Shown here in pieces: positions 12,659 through 22,067 of a stretch of 26,105 bases of DNA. Numbering within the stretch: position 1 is the first letter of the stretch; every line of letters begins with the position of its first letter. Location: the IMG/VR virus record IMGVR_UViG_3300027976_000187, positions 1 through 26,105 of that record, one strand, 5' to 3'. The notes below the pieces were generated by a model. It searched no databases. It was not told the origin of the DNA and worked only from the letters and a program-made list of their open reading frames with translations. This DNA is from a virus. A program made the position numbers and the translations under genes.

Positions 12659-14059
12659 ATGCAGATTCCCATCCTCAGCGGCGTCTACACCGACAATGGG
12701 CCAGACATGCGGTTGGCGTATCCCGTCAACCTCATGCCCACCCCGACGCGCACAGGCATCAGCGCGGGCTACCACCGCCCCGCTGACGGCCTCGTCGCCG
12801 TCGGCCTTGGTTCGGGCGTCGGTCGTGGCGGCATCGAGTGGCGAGGCATCTTGTATCGCGTGATGGGCTCGCGGCTTGTATTCATCAGCGCCGCGGGTGA
12901 CGTGATAGACGTCGGCGAGGTCGGCGAAGGCGGGCCGGTCACGTTCACCTACGGATTTGATTACCTCGCAGTCATCAGCAACGGCAACGCGTTCCTCTAC
13001 GATGGAATCACGTTGGCGCAGATTGTCGACAAAGACCTTGCCGTCGTCGTCGATGGCCAGTGGATCGACGGCTACTACTTGTTCACCGACGGCGCCTCGT
13101 TGATTGTGACCGAGCTGACCGACCCGTTCTCGATCAACCCGCTGAAATACGGCAGCAGCGAATCCGACCCCGATCCGGTGCTGGCCATCTTGCGGTTACG
13201 AAACGAGATCTACGCGCTCAACCGCAACACCATCGAGGCATTCGATAACATCGGGGGCGCGCTGTTTCCGTTCCAACGCATTGACGGCGCCAAGATTAAC
13301 AAGGGCACGATCGGCACGCATGCGTGTTGCGTTTTCCTTGAGACACTAGCCTTTGTCGGCGGCGGGCGCAACGAAGCGCCAGGTGTCTACCTCGGGGTCA
13401 ATGCGTCGGCGACGAAGATCAGCACCGTCGAGATTGACCGCGTGCTCGCGACGTTCACCGAGGTACAGTTGGCCACCACTGTCGTCGAGACGCGCAACGG
13501 CAACGACCACGAATACCTCTACATCCATCTGATTGACCGTACTCTCGTCTACGACGCGACCGCGTCACAGCAGCTTGGTGACGCGGTGTGGATGACGCTC
13601 ACCACGTCGCTCTCAGGGCTCGGCCAGTACCGGGGGCAATACCTCGTGTGGTGCTACGACCGATGGAACGTCGCAGACCCATCCTCGTTCGTCGTGGGCA
13701 TCCTGTCGTCAGAGGTGTCGAGCCACTATGGGCAGCCGGTGCAATGGGAGTTTTCCACGGGCATCACCTACGCCGACGGCAAGGGTGCCATCTTCAATCA
13801 GATCGAACTCGTCGCGCTCACCGGCCGCGTTGCGCTTGGCGAAGATCCGTCGATCACGACCAGCCACAGCGCCGACGGCATGGTGTTTTCGCAAGAGCGC
13901 AGCATCAAGGTCGGCAAGATCGGTGAGCGGATGAAGCGCCTGGTGTGGTTTCGCTGCGGCCAAATGCGGCACTGGCGCATTCAGCGTTTTCGCGGCACGT
14001 CTGATGCGCATGTTTCGTTTGCTCGCCTCGAGGTCAAGGTTGAAGGGCTGGCCTACTGA
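12659..14059 (+). CDS. packaged DNA stabilisation protein, P22 gp10-like
   Basis: A 466-residue protein (P22 gp10: 472). In P22 a hexamer of gp10 closes the portal-gp4 channel and holds tailspikes and needle. Supporting signs: the N-terminus LAYPVNLMPTP followed by GLGSGVGRGGIEW; repeated beta-strand blades (YRVMGSRLVFISAAGDVIDVG; GNAFLYDGITLAQI; LFTDGASLIVTEL; GSSESDPDPVLAILRLRNE) consistent with the beta-propeller of this family; and the C-terminal WFRCGQMRHWRIQRFRG. The start follows the preceding stop directly. Length, order and motifs agree. Confidence 0.88.
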   Translation: MQIPILSGVYTDNGPDMRLAYPVNLMPTPTRTGISAGYHRPADGLVAVGLGSGVGRGGIEWRGILYRVMGSRLVFISAAGDVIDVGEVGEGGPVTFTYGFDYLAVISNGNAFLYDGITLAQIVDKDLAVVVDGQWIDGYYLFTDGASLIVTELTDPFSINPLKYGSSESDPDPVLAILRLRNEIYALNRNTIEAFDNIGGALFPFQRIDGAKINKGTIGTHACCVFLETLAFVGGGRNEAPGVYLGVNASATKISTVEIDRVLATFTEVQLATTVVETRNGNDHEYLYIHLIDRTLVYDATASQQLGDAVWMTLTTSLSGLGQYRGQYLVWCYDRWNVADPSSFVVGILSSEVSSHYGQPVQWEFSTGITYADGKGAIFNQIELVALTGRVALGEDPSITTSHSADGMVFSQERSIKVGKIGERMKRLVWFRCGQMRHWRIQRFRGTSDAHVSFARLEVKVEGLAY

Positions 14060-14760
14060 TGACGACGACGACGCTGCGCCTTGACCGGTCCCAGCTGAGC
14101 AAGGCGCTCGGCGGTGACAGCGAGGTCGTAAAGCAGTTCGAGAAACTGATCGCGCTGGTCAACGCCTTGCCCGCTGGTGGCGGTGGTAGTGGCGTCACCT
14201 CGGTCAACGGCGATGTCGGGCCCGCTGTCGTGCTGACCGCTGGCGACGTCGGCGCCGCTACCGTTGCGGCGCCGGCTGCTGCGGTTGCCGCGCACGTTGC
14301 ACTGGCTGACCCACACACGCAGTACCAGCGCGAATCAGAGCGCGACGCCGTCAACGGTTATGCTGGCCTCGACGGCCTTGGGGACATCGCGGCATCAGCC
14401 ATCCCGCCGACGGCAGTGGCGCCGGGCAGCTACACGTTGACCAACCTCACCGTCGACGCAGCAGGACGCATCACGAGCGCCGCAAATGGTGTCACCGGTA
14501 GCACCAGCGGGCAGGTCTCCGCGACGTTTACGGGCGGTGCGGACAGCGTCACAGTCACTGTGGCGGACGCTGGCGTGACCGCGCTGTCGAGGATCGTCCC
14601 CGCTGTCATGATGGGCACCCGCGACGCCGACGAGATGGAGATGGCGCCTGTCGCTGTCGCTGTCGGCGACATCACACCCGGTGTCGGATTCTCCCTCATT
14701 GCGGTATCGCTCGACGGCGACGCCGATGGCGTCTACCTGATCAACTACTCAAGGACGTGA
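14059..14760 (+). CDS. tail fibre-like protein in the needle (gp26) position
   Basis: A 233-residue protein. It has a short helical N-terminus (1-35), a Gly linker, then GVTSVNGDVGPAVVLTAGDV and HVALADPHTQYQ (near 80-92), both signatures of phage tail fibres and their attachment regions. The last part is beta-rich. P22 has its tail needle gene (gp26, also 233 aa) right after gp10, but this protein lacks the long trimeric coiled-coil heptads of the needle. It may replace the needle, or be a fibre bound to the tail hub. The start shares one base with the previous stop (TGATG). Confidence 0.68.
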   Translation: MTTTTLRLDRSQLSKALGGDSEVVKQFEKLIALVNALPAGGGGSGVTSVNGDVGPAVVLTAGDVGAATVAAPAAAVAAHVALADPHTQYQRESERDAVNGYAGLDGLGDIAASAIPPTAVAPGSYTLTNLTVDAAGRITSAANGVTGSTSGQVSATFTGGADSVTVTVADAGVTALSRIVPAVMMGTRDADEMEMAPVAVAVGDITPGVGFSLIAVSLDGDADGVYLINYSRT

Positions 14761-14763
14761 CCG

Positions 14764-16230
14764 ATGGCCCAGATCAGTACAGGCGCAAGCGCAGCGGGAA
14801 AAGCCAACGTCGATAGCGGATTCAACCTCAACGTGACCTTGCCGACGAGCGACGCGCTCACCGGCAAAGTGCGGATGATGTCAGAGAACGACGCGGGCGA
14901 AGTCTTGGGCGTCGCGACGCTCAAGAGCCCCGAGACCAGCCCCGACTATCGGTTGCGCGTCGGCCTCGACACCGAGCTTTTCAAGGACCAGTTCAACGCG
15001 ACGGCGCAAAACACGAACCTGTGGGCGTATACGTTCTCGACGCTGTCGGCGGCACAGCCGGGGGCAGGCACGGTCAACTTTTCTACGGTGCAGGGCACGA
15101 CTGCCGCGCACGGCGCGTTCATGCGAACGTTTCAGTATTTTCCCCTCGTCAACACCGCACCGCTCGCTCTCGAGTTTTTCTTCGGCCAGTTCACTGCGGG
15201 CCTTGTCGCCGGCGAGGAATGGCTGATGGGCCTCGGCCTGCCTGGTGCCGCCGTGACACGTCCCACTGACGGCGTTTGGTTCAAGTTGACGCCATCGGGC
15301 CTTGTCGGCGTGCTCGCATTCAACGGCACCGAGACCGATACCGCAGTGCTCGTGCCTGCCGCGTCGATCCCGCTCGCGTCGATCGACAAATATGTGATCG
15401 TGATCGGCGAGTCGGGTGTGGAGTATTGGCGCAAGGATCAACTGCTGGGTGTCCAGCTAATCCCCACCGCAAACGCAACAGCCTTCATCGGCGCTGCGTT
15501 GCCCATGTTCATGCAAAAATTCAACACGGGCGCTGTGTCGAACACCAATCAAATGCGTGTTGGTCGCGTGGGCGTGACGTTGCTCGATGTGCAAGCGGGC
15601 AAGGAGCTGCCTTTGATTCAGGCAGGCCAAGGCTCTCACGCCAGCGTGGGCCAAAACGGCTCGGTGATGGGCTCAACCGCTGGCGGATTCAATCAGACCG
15701 CACTCGCCGCCGCGACAACAGGAACGAATACGACGGCCAACGTGACCGGCCTCGGTGGCCTTGGTGTGATGACCGCGCAAGCGAGCAATGTTGCGGCAGC
15801 AGGCGACATGATCGCGACATCGTTCCAAAATCCAGCACCAACGATCAACCGCTCTGGGCGCAACCTCTACATCACCGGGATACGGGTCTCGTGCATGAAC
15901 ACGGGCGCGGCGGTGGCAACGACGCCCACGTCGTTGATCTGGGGTATCGCCTACGGTCACACCGCAGTGTCTCTCGCCACGGCTGAGTCTGCGTCATTCG
16001 CCACGGCGACGGCCCATGCACCTCGCCGTCTGCCGCTTGGCATGTGCACGGCGGCGGTTGGCGCTGCCGACGGCACGGCCTACGACGGGGAGCTTGAGTA
16101 TTCTTTCCAATCTCCGATCGTGATTCGACCTGGCGAGTTTATCTCAACGACGGTGCGCTTCCGTGTCGGCACCGCGACCGCGCTTCAGACCCTCACCTAC
16201 ACGGTGGGATTTGGCGGGTTCTGGGAGTGA
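14764..16230 (+). CDS. virion structural protein, probable tail component
   Basis: A 488-residue protein. The first 90 residues (ASAAGKANVDSGFNLNVTLP) resemble a conserved leader of structural proteins in several phages. Middle and end are beta-rich with aromatic residues (LALEFFFGQFTAGL; GVEYWRKDQLLGVQL), consistent with a jelly-roll or lectin-like region around residues 95-280. Residues 290-488 form a second beta domain ending with FGGFWE. AAGGA (14751-14755) precedes the start. Family not named with confidence; a virion role follows from position and composition. Confidence 0.65.
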   Translation: MAQISTGASAAGKANVDSGFNLNVTLPTSDALTGKVRMMSENDAGEVLGVATLKSPETSPDYRLRVGLDTELFKDQFNATAQNTNLWAYTFSTLSAAQPGAGTVNFSTVQGTTAAHGAFMRTFQYFPLVNTAPLALEFFFGQFTAGLVAGEEWLMGLGLPGAAVTRPTDGVWFKLTPSGLVGVLAFNGTETDTAVLVPAASIPLASIDKYVIVIGESGVEYWRKDQLLGVQLIPTANATAFIGAALPMFMQKFNTGAVSNTNQMRVGRVGVTLLDVQAGKELPLIQAGQGSHASVGQNGSVMGSTAGGFNQTALAAATTGTNTTANVTGLGGLGVMTAQASNVAAAGDMIATSFQNPAPTINRSGRNLYITGIRVSCMNTGAAVATTPTSLIWGIAYGHTAVSLATAESASFATATAHAPRRLPLGMCTAAVGAADGTAYDGELEYSFQSPIVIRPGEFISTTVRFRVGTATALQTLTYTVGFGGFWE

Positions 16231-16256
16231 TTATCTTATCACCCGCCGAAGAGACG

Positions 16257-16712
16257 ATGACGCTCGCCGACAGGCTCGAGGCGAAGGCGCTCTCGCTGAA
16301 CCTGCCGCCCATCGACTGCGGATCGCGGCACCATTTCGGCTGCGGCGTATACATCCGCGAGGTCACAATCCCCGCTGGTACCTACGTCATCGGGCACGCG
16401 CACAAGGGGCCACACCTCTGCAACATGCTCGCTGGTACGCTGGCGTTCGTCGACGAGAACGGAGGGCCCCCGACGGTCATCACCGCGCCCGCCACGTTCG
16501 TCGCGCCAGCGGGCCGCAAAGTGGCGTTCGTCGTCGAGGATTGCGTCTTCCAAAACATCTTCGCGACCGACCTCACCGACGTCGACGAACTTGAGCGACT
16601 GCTGGTCACCAAGTCGCCAGCATTCGTCGCGCATGAAGCCGCTCGGGCACTTGTGCCGTCGTCTTCGATGGACTACTCTCCCCCCGTTCTCCTGCCAGAG
16701 GTGTCGCCATGA
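16257..16712 (+). CDS. cupin-fold protein
   Basis: A 151-residue protein with a single cupin-like barrel: IREVTIPAGTYVIGHAHKGPH carries two His separated by one residue (metal-ligand style), followed by LAGTLAFVDENG and APATFVAPAGRKVAFVVED. Cupins bind metals or small sugars and appear in phage tail regions, but no substrate can be assigned. ATG 16257 is used; a GTG at 16227 overlapping the previous stop (GTGA) would add ten residues and cannot be excluded. It precedes the ejection genes and overlaps the first of them by ATGA. Confidence 0.65.
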   Translation: MTLADRLEAKALSLNLPPIDCGSRHHFGCGVYIREVTIPAGTYVIGHAHKGPHLCNMLAGTLAFVDENGGPPTVITAPATFVAPAGRKVAFVVEDCVFQNIFATDLTDVDELERLLVTKSPAFVAHEAARALVPSSSMDYSPPVLLPEVSP

Positions 16713-17434
16713 GTTTCGTCGCAGTCGCAATCGGCGCCGGTGCCGTCATTGCAGCCGGTGGCGCCATCGCTGGCGGCGTCATCCAGAGCAGATCGATCGA
16801 TGACGCGCAAACCCGCCAGCTCGCATTTGACCAGAGGGCCCTCGACGCCCAAACAGCCGCTGGCCAGCAGGCACGCCAGGACCAGATGCCGTTCGCGCAG
16901 GCCGGCATGGGTGGCGTTGCTGGCCTCGGGCAGTTCCAGGACGCAGGCACCGACGCGCTCGCCCAGCAGCGCGCACTCGCCGGCCTCGACGGCCCAGAGG
17001 CACAGCAGGCCGCGATCCAGATGTTGCAGAATGGGCCGCAGTTCCAGTCGATGCTCGATGCCGGCAACAACAACATTTTGCAGAATGCGTCGGCGACCGG
17101 TGGCCTTCGCGGGGGCAACACACAGGCCGCGCTTGGCATGTTGGCGCCCAGCATTCTCGACCAGCTGATCTCGCAGCAGTTCTCGCGCCTCGGTGGGCTC
17201 GCAGGAGCCGGCCAGGGCGCTGCAAGCAACATCGCCGGACTCGGGCAAGGCGCCGCCGCTGGCCAAGCAGCACAGGGCGTCCAGACCGGCCAGTTGCAGG
17301 GCAACGTCCTTGGCCAGATGGGCGCCAGCGCAGCGGGCGCAGCGCTGGCACAGGGTCAAGCCGCAAGCGGCGCCGTTCAGGGTACCGCCAAGGCTGTCAG
17401 CGGCGGGCTCGGGACCTTTGCGGGGGGATTCTGA
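16709..17434 (+). CDS. DNA ejection protein, P22 gp7-like
   Basis: A 241-residue protein (P22 gp7: 229). The N-terminus (5-25) is a Gly/Ala hydrophobic helix, then a charged helix (DDAQTRQLAFDQRAL). Residues about 95-150 carry PQFQSMLDAGNNNILQNASA and TGGLRGGN, a pattern shared by gp7-type ejection proteins. The rest is Gly/Ala/Gln-rich and flexible. In P22, gp7, gp20 and gp16 leave the head with the DNA and help it cross the cell envelope. Here the three follow in the same order, joined by 4- and 1-base overlaps. Confidence 0.8.
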   Translation: MSFVAVAIGAGAVIAAGGAIAGGVIQSRSIDDAQTRQLAFDQRALDAQTAAGQQARQDQMPFAQAGMGGVAGLGQFQDAGTDALAQQRALAGLDGPEAQQAAIQMLQNGPQFQSMLDAGNNNILQNASATGGLRGGNTQAALGMLAPSILDQLISQQFSRLGGLAGAGQGAASNIAGLGQGAAAGQAAQGVQTGQLQGNVLGQMGASAAGAALAQGQAASGAVQGTAKAVSGGLGTFAGGF

Positions 17435-18852
17435 TGGCGCAGCCCTACGATTTCAGCCTCGCCAACCGAGTCGATCCGGTCACGTTCAACGATTTCAGCA
17501 TGGGCGTGCAGAACGGCCAGGCGATGGTCTCGAACAACCTCACCATCCAGGCCAAACGCGATGCACTGGTGCAGCAGCAAGTCGCCGCCGCTCAAGCGCA
17601 GATTGCCGCGCAAGAGCAAGCAAAGGCGCAAGCCGAGTTGAAAGCCGAACTTCTCGCTGAGTCACAGCAAGAAGGCGGGCCCACGGCGCTTGGTCTGTCG
17701 CGCATCGTCACCCGTCACCCGCAGCTCGCCGACGCGATGAAAGACAACATCGCAGGACGTGGCAAAGCGGAACAGGAACAGCTCAAAAACCAACTCACCT
17801 CGACGTTCGTGCGGTCCATGAACGGCGACATCGAGGGCGCCGCCGTCGAGCTCGAGGATGCCGCTGCAGCCTACGAGAACTCGCCGGGCCGCGAGGCAGA
17901 CGCGAAACCCCTCCGCGATTTCGCCAAGCTGTTGCGTGACAATCCGAACGCGGCGAAGACCACGATGGGTATCAAACTCGCCACCGTGCTTGGCCCCGAC
18001 TACGAAAAGATCGTCGTCGCTGGCATCAACACTGATTCGTCTGTGGCGAAGGCCGGCGCCGACGCTGTCAAGGCCGAAGCCGAAGCGAAGATCAAGGGCG
18101 AAGAGATCAAGATCAAGGCCACCGAAGCGCAGTTTGCGTCGCAGACTGCGATCGCCGGCTTGCGCCTCACCAAGGCCCAGGGCGACCGGCTCTACGCACA
18201 GTCCGCCAACGACGCCAGGCGGCTTGACCTGGACCGTGATGCTCTGGCGCAAGCGAACGCCCAAAAGCTGGCTGAGCTCGAGGCGACGGCGGGCAAGCTG
18301 CCACCCGAGGTCTTCAAAGAAGTCAACGACACCGTGCGTCTTGGCGCGTCCGCTGGGATGCAGGCGATGGCCGCGGAAGATCTCGCGAAAAAGTTTCAGG
18401 CGTACGAGAACAAAGCGAAGGCCGAGTTCGGGACGACGACCGCGTCGGGCGCTCGGTCGTGGGCGATGGAAGGCGTGAAGCAGATTGCCGGCTTTGAAGA
18501 CGAGGTGTCTGCGATTCGCAAGCAGTACAGTGCACTCGTCGCCGACAACGTCATCAAAAACCTCCCGCCCGGTGCCGCGAGCGACAAGGACATTTTGCTG
18601 ATTCAAGGTGGTTTTCCGAGTGAGAACTCAAGCCCGCAAACGCTGGTGAACTTCCTCGGGGCTGTTTCGCGTGTGCAGCGGGCGGCGCAGGCGTCTCGCA
18701 ACGACGAGTCCGAATATCTTGCGCGCAATCGTTCGCTTGGCGTCGCTCGCGTGCCGATGACGATCAACGGAATCGCGGTCAATCCCGGCGAAAGCTACGG
18801 GCAGTTCGTCGCGAAGCGCGCTGCGTTCGTTTCTCCAGAGGACACAGAATAA
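17434..18852 (+). CDS. DNA ejection protein, P22 gp20-like
   Basis: A 472-residue protein, nearly the length of P22 gp20 (471), in the same position. Long helical stretches dominate (40-75 Gln/Ala-rich; 185-270 Lys/Ala/Glu-rich). The C-terminal third has NLPPGAASDKDILLIQGGFP followed by SPQTLVNFLGAVSRVQRAA, the recognisable end region of this family, and YGQFVAKRAA near the C-terminus. Expected to leave the virion with the DNA. The start shares one base with the previous stop (TGATG); the stop shares one with the next start (TAATG). Confidence 0.83.
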   Translation: MAQPYDFSLANRVDPVTFNDFSMGVQNGQAMVSNNLTIQAKRDALVQQQVAAAQAQIAAQEQAKAQAELKAELLAESQQEGGPTALGLSRIVTRHPQLADAMKDNIAGRGKAEQEQLKNQLTSTFVRSMNGDIEGAAVELEDAAAAYENSPGREADAKPLRDFAKLLRDNPNAAKTTMGIKLATVLGPDYEKIVVAGINTDSSVAKAGADAVKAEAEAKIKGEEIKIKATEAQFASQTAIAGLRLTKAQGDRLYAQSANDARRLDLDRDALAQANAQKLAELEATAGKLPPEVFKEVNDTVRLGASAGMQAMAAEDLAKKFQAYENKAKAEFGTTTASGARSWAMEGVKQIAGFEDEVSAIRKQYSALVADNVIKNLPPGAASDKDILLIQGGFPSENSSPQTLVNFLGAVSRVQRAAQASRNDESEYLARNRSLGVARVPMTINGIAVNPGESYGQFVAKRAAFVSPEDTE

Positions 18853-21800
18853 TGGCCAGCAAAAAGCCCCCCGTCGACGACGAAGCCGTGGCTATCGCTG
18901 CCGGCACTGAAAAACAGCTCGGCTTGCCCGAGGGCGTGCTCACTGCGCTGGTCGCCGAAGACGACGTCGACTTTTCGCCGAAAGAGCTCGCCAAGCTGCG
19001 CGACGTTCACGGCATCGACCCGAAGCTGACCAAGCGCAACGCCGTCGAAAGCGCGGGCTTGCTCCTGCTGGACAACCTCGCCGCCAACGGTGGCGACATC
19101 CCGCTGGCGCTCGCTGAATATCGCACCGGCAGAGACCGGGCCGCGTGGGGCGAAGACACGGCGTCGTTTGTGACATCGGTGTCGAGCCGACGCAGCGCGT
19201 CCGGTATGCGCATGGGTGACACCGTGGAAGCGCCTGTAGCGCCCGCTGGCGGCCGTCGCAGTGCTTCTGGTGTGTCGGGTCCGCCTGCTGCGCCCGCGCC
19301 GTTTGCGATGGGTTCTGCGGCGCCTCCGATGCCCGCCGCCGCGTCGCCGCTTGTGCCGACCGGCATGGAGGACGCGAGCGCGCAGATGTCGATGGGCGAC
19401 CCGGCCACTGGTTTGCCTGCTGCCGCCGTGCTCGGGCGAGCGACCGCGCCGCTGACGCCAATGGCGTCGCCGGCTCCCGCTGCGCCGCCTCCTGTTGAGG
19501 CGCCTGCTGTGCCTGCTGCGGTCGTCGAGGCACCGACCACCGGCGCTGTCGCTGTCGCTGTCGGCCCAAAAACGCTTGCCGCGTACCGCGACGGCACCCT
19601 GTCGCCAGAGCGACGAGCGCGCATCGAGCGCGCAGTGAAGGCCGGTACGATGTCAGTCCCTGACGGGCTCCCCCTCGACGGACGGACGGCCGAGAAAGGC
19701 GTCGTCGACACTGTCAGTGAGCTTCCGGGTCGAATCGCTGAGGCTGTCACCGGCAACGCGCGCCGCACCGCCGAGACGGAGGCGGCGCCAGATTGGTCAG
19801 GTGCACCGTCCTGGGAAAAACTCGGCACAGGCATCAATTTGGCAGCATTGATGGCGTCGCCAAAAGAGGCGTTGAAGATCTTGCAGGCGAACTCGCCCGG
19901 AATGAAAATCCGTGAAGACGAGAAGGGCAATCAGTTTTTCACCGATCCAGTCGACGACGTCGAATACGCCGTCAAGCCCGGCTTTCGGGCAAGCGACATA
20001 GTGCGAACCGCAGGGCAAATGCTGGCGTTCGTGCCCGCTGGGCGTGCCGTCGGCGTGGCTGGTATGGTCGGCACGTCCGCGCTGACACAAGGCGTGATCG
20101 AGACCGCTCAGGTTGCCAACGGAGGAGAATTCAATCCGGAAGACATCGCGCTCGCTGGTGCAGTTGCACCGATCGGCACAGCCGCCGCCGCCGTGGGGCG
20201 CAAGGTGGCCCCTGTTGCTCGAGGCCTGGCGAATGCAGCACTCGACGCAGTGCCAGGATCGACAACCCGCGTCGCCGGTCAAGCCGCGGCCTCTGCCGTC
20301 GACGATGTCACCCGCACGTCTGTGCCCAGGGCAACGCCACCTCTGTCACAGGCTGCCGATGCCCCTGCTGTTGCTGCCGTCGCCGACGCCGCGCCCGCGG
20401 TCAAAACCCCCAATGAGGCGATCAAGTCGGTGCTCAACGACGCTGGTGATGTCGATTTTGGCAAGCTGGCGACGTTGTCGAGAGAAGCGACTCGCGAGGG
20501 AGCGAAGGGCGCTGCTGCAAAGCGCACCCTTGCACAAGCCATCGACATAAACCCCGAGGCAGTAGACAGCGCGGCGCGCCTTGGCATCGACCTGCCCGCC
20601 GACGTGCTTGGCGACTCAGTTCAGCTGCAGCGGTCGATCGGCCAACTGCGTGCGCAAGCCGGCAGCGAGGCCGAGAAACGTTTCGTTGCGTCGATGGACG
20701 CGGCGGTGCGCAAGGCCGACGACGTCGTCGCCGAGATCGGCGGCGCACCTTCTGCCGGCGACATCTCAAGCCGCGTGCTGGCAAACCTCGACGCCGCTCG
20801 CGCTGACCTCAAGGCGCAAGCGTCAAAGCTCTACGAAGACGTCGACGTCATCGTCAAAAAGCCAGCGCCCGTCACCCTCGATAACCTCGAGAAACTGTTG
20901 ATCGAGCGCAAGGCTGAACTTGGCGGCGTGCTCAAGGGCCCAGAGGCGGACCTTGAGCGGCTGGTGGGGCGCGCCAAGGTGATGCCGAACATCCCGACGA
21001 GAGAGGGTGTGCAGCGTGCGACGTATGGAGCTCTGGCCGAGGAGAAGGCCCTTGTCGGGCGCGCGCTCTCGCGACTCGAGTCAATGTATGGGTCGATGGA
21101 CGAGCGCGTACTCAAGCGCCTCTACGGCGCGATGGCAGAGGACCAGCTCGCCAACGTGAAGCGCATCGGCGGGGAGGCTGCCGCCGACAAGGTGCGCCTC
21201 GCGAACAAGTTCACCTCCAGCCAAAAAGCGCTGGAGGAAAAGATCGTCGGGGCGTTCGGCAAAGAGGGACAGGGGTCGATCGCGTCGCTGATGGAAGGCG
21301 CAATCAAGGACGCCGGCAAGGGCAACGTCAAGAGGCTGAACCAACTTCTCGATGTGGTGCCCGAAGAAATGCGCGGCGAAGTGCTGACGACGGCGCTGTC
21401 GGCCCTGTCGCGGGCAAAGGGTGGCGCAGCCAAACAAAGCAACGGCTTTGGTTTTGCCGAGTTTTCCGACGTCTACCGTGGCCTTCGCTCACCCGGCAAC
21501 GAAGGCGTCTACAAGGCGTTCGCTGAGGGTGTAGGCGTCAAGCGCGCAGAGGTCTTTCGTGATCTTTTCGAGATCAGCAAGCGCGTCACGTCTGCGCGCG
21601 CGTCGATTCCCACGACGGGGAAGGCCAACCAGCCGCTGTTGCAGGCCATCGCCGCCGAAAACCTCGTTGGCAAAATCGTCAACAGCGCACTGGGCGCCAA
21701 CGTGGCGCGCGCTGCTGGCGCTGGCGTAGGCGCTGCGGCTGGTGGGCCCATCGCTGCGATGGCCGGCGCTGCAACCGCTGAGGGCTTCATGAGGGCCATC

Positions 21801-22067
21801 GCAAAAGGTGGGCTCGAAGAGGTTGAGCGCGTCGGGGCGCTGCTGTCGTCAGAGGCGTTCAAGGACCTGGCGGTTGAGGTCGCCACACAGGCCGCTGTCA
21901 CGCCGGCCGCGGTGCGCAAGGTCGTCGTCAGCCAGGCATTTCGAGACTTCGCCTCGTCAATTAATCTTCCTCGTGATATATCTGCGAGGGAGAAGTTTTT
22001 GACGGACGCTCTCACCGTCTCCGCGCAAGCTGCCCGCATCGCAGATTTGCCAGAGGCCACGCAATGA
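18852..22067 (+). CDS. large DNA ejection protein, gp16 position
   Basis: A 1071-residue protein, much longer than P22 gp16 (609). Residues 12-115 look like a transglycosylase-type (SLT) fold: a helix with LPEGVLTALVAED, then NAVESAGLLLLDNLAANGG and ALAEYRTGRDRAAWG near the end, where active enzymes have ALAAYNAG. The expected catalytic Glu-Ser is replaced by Glu-Asp-Asp, so activity is doubtful. An Ala/Pro-rich linker (115-240) follows, then hydrophobic stretches near 380-450, long charged helices (520-900) and a Gly/Ala hydrophobic segment near 950-980 that could enter a membrane. Position third in the gp7-gp20-gp16 series supports the ejection role. Confidence 0.75.
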   Translation: MASKKPPVDDEAVAIAAGTEKQLGLPEGVLTALVAEDDVDFSPKELAKLRDVHGIDPKLTKRNAVESAGLLLLDNLAANGGDIPLALAEYRTGRDRAAWGEDTASFVTSVSSRRSASGMRMGDTVEAPVAPAGGRRSASGVSGPPAAPAPFAMGSAAPPMPAAASPLVPTGMEDASAQMSMGDPATGLPAAAVLGRATAPLTPMASPAPAAPPPVEAPAVPAAVVEAPTTGAVAVAVGPKTLAAYRDGTLSPERRARIERAVKAGTMSVPDGLPLDGRTAEKGVVDTVSELPGRIAEAVTGNARRTAETEAAPDWSGAPSWEKLGTGINLAALMASPKEALKILQANSPGMKIREDEKGNQFFTDPVDDVEYAVKPGFRASDIVRTAGQMLAFVPAGRAVGVAGMVGTSALTQGVIETAQVANGGEFNPEDIALAGAVAPIGTAAAAVGRKVAPVARGLANAALDAVPGSTTRVAGQAAASAVDDVTRTSVPRATPPLSQAADAPAVAAVADAAPAVKTPNEAIKSVLNDAGDVDFGKLATLSREATREGAKGAAAKRTLAQAIDINPEAVDSAARLGIDLPADVLGDSVQLQRSIGQLRAQAGSEAEKRFVASMDAAVRKADDVVAEIGGAPSAGDISSRVLANLDAARADLKAQASKLYEDVDVIVKKPAPVTLDNLEKLLIERKAELGGVLKGPEADLERLVGRAKVMPNIPTREGVQRATYGALAEEKALVGRALSRLESMYGSMDERVLKRLYGAMAEDQLANVKRIGGEAAADKVRLANKFTSSQKALEEKIVGAFGKEGQGSIASLMEGAIKDAGKGNVKRLNQLLDVVPEEMRGEVLTTALSALSRAKGGAAKQSNGFGFAEFSDVYRGLRSPGNEGVYKAFAEGVGVKRAEVFRDLFEISKRVTSARASIPTTGKANQPLLQAIAAENLVGKIVNSALGANVARAAGAGVGAAAGGPIAAMAGAATAEGFMRAIAKGGLEEVERVGALLSSEAFKDLAVEVATQAAVTPAAVRKVVVSQAFRDFASSINLPRDISAREKFLTDALTVSAQAARIADLPEATQ

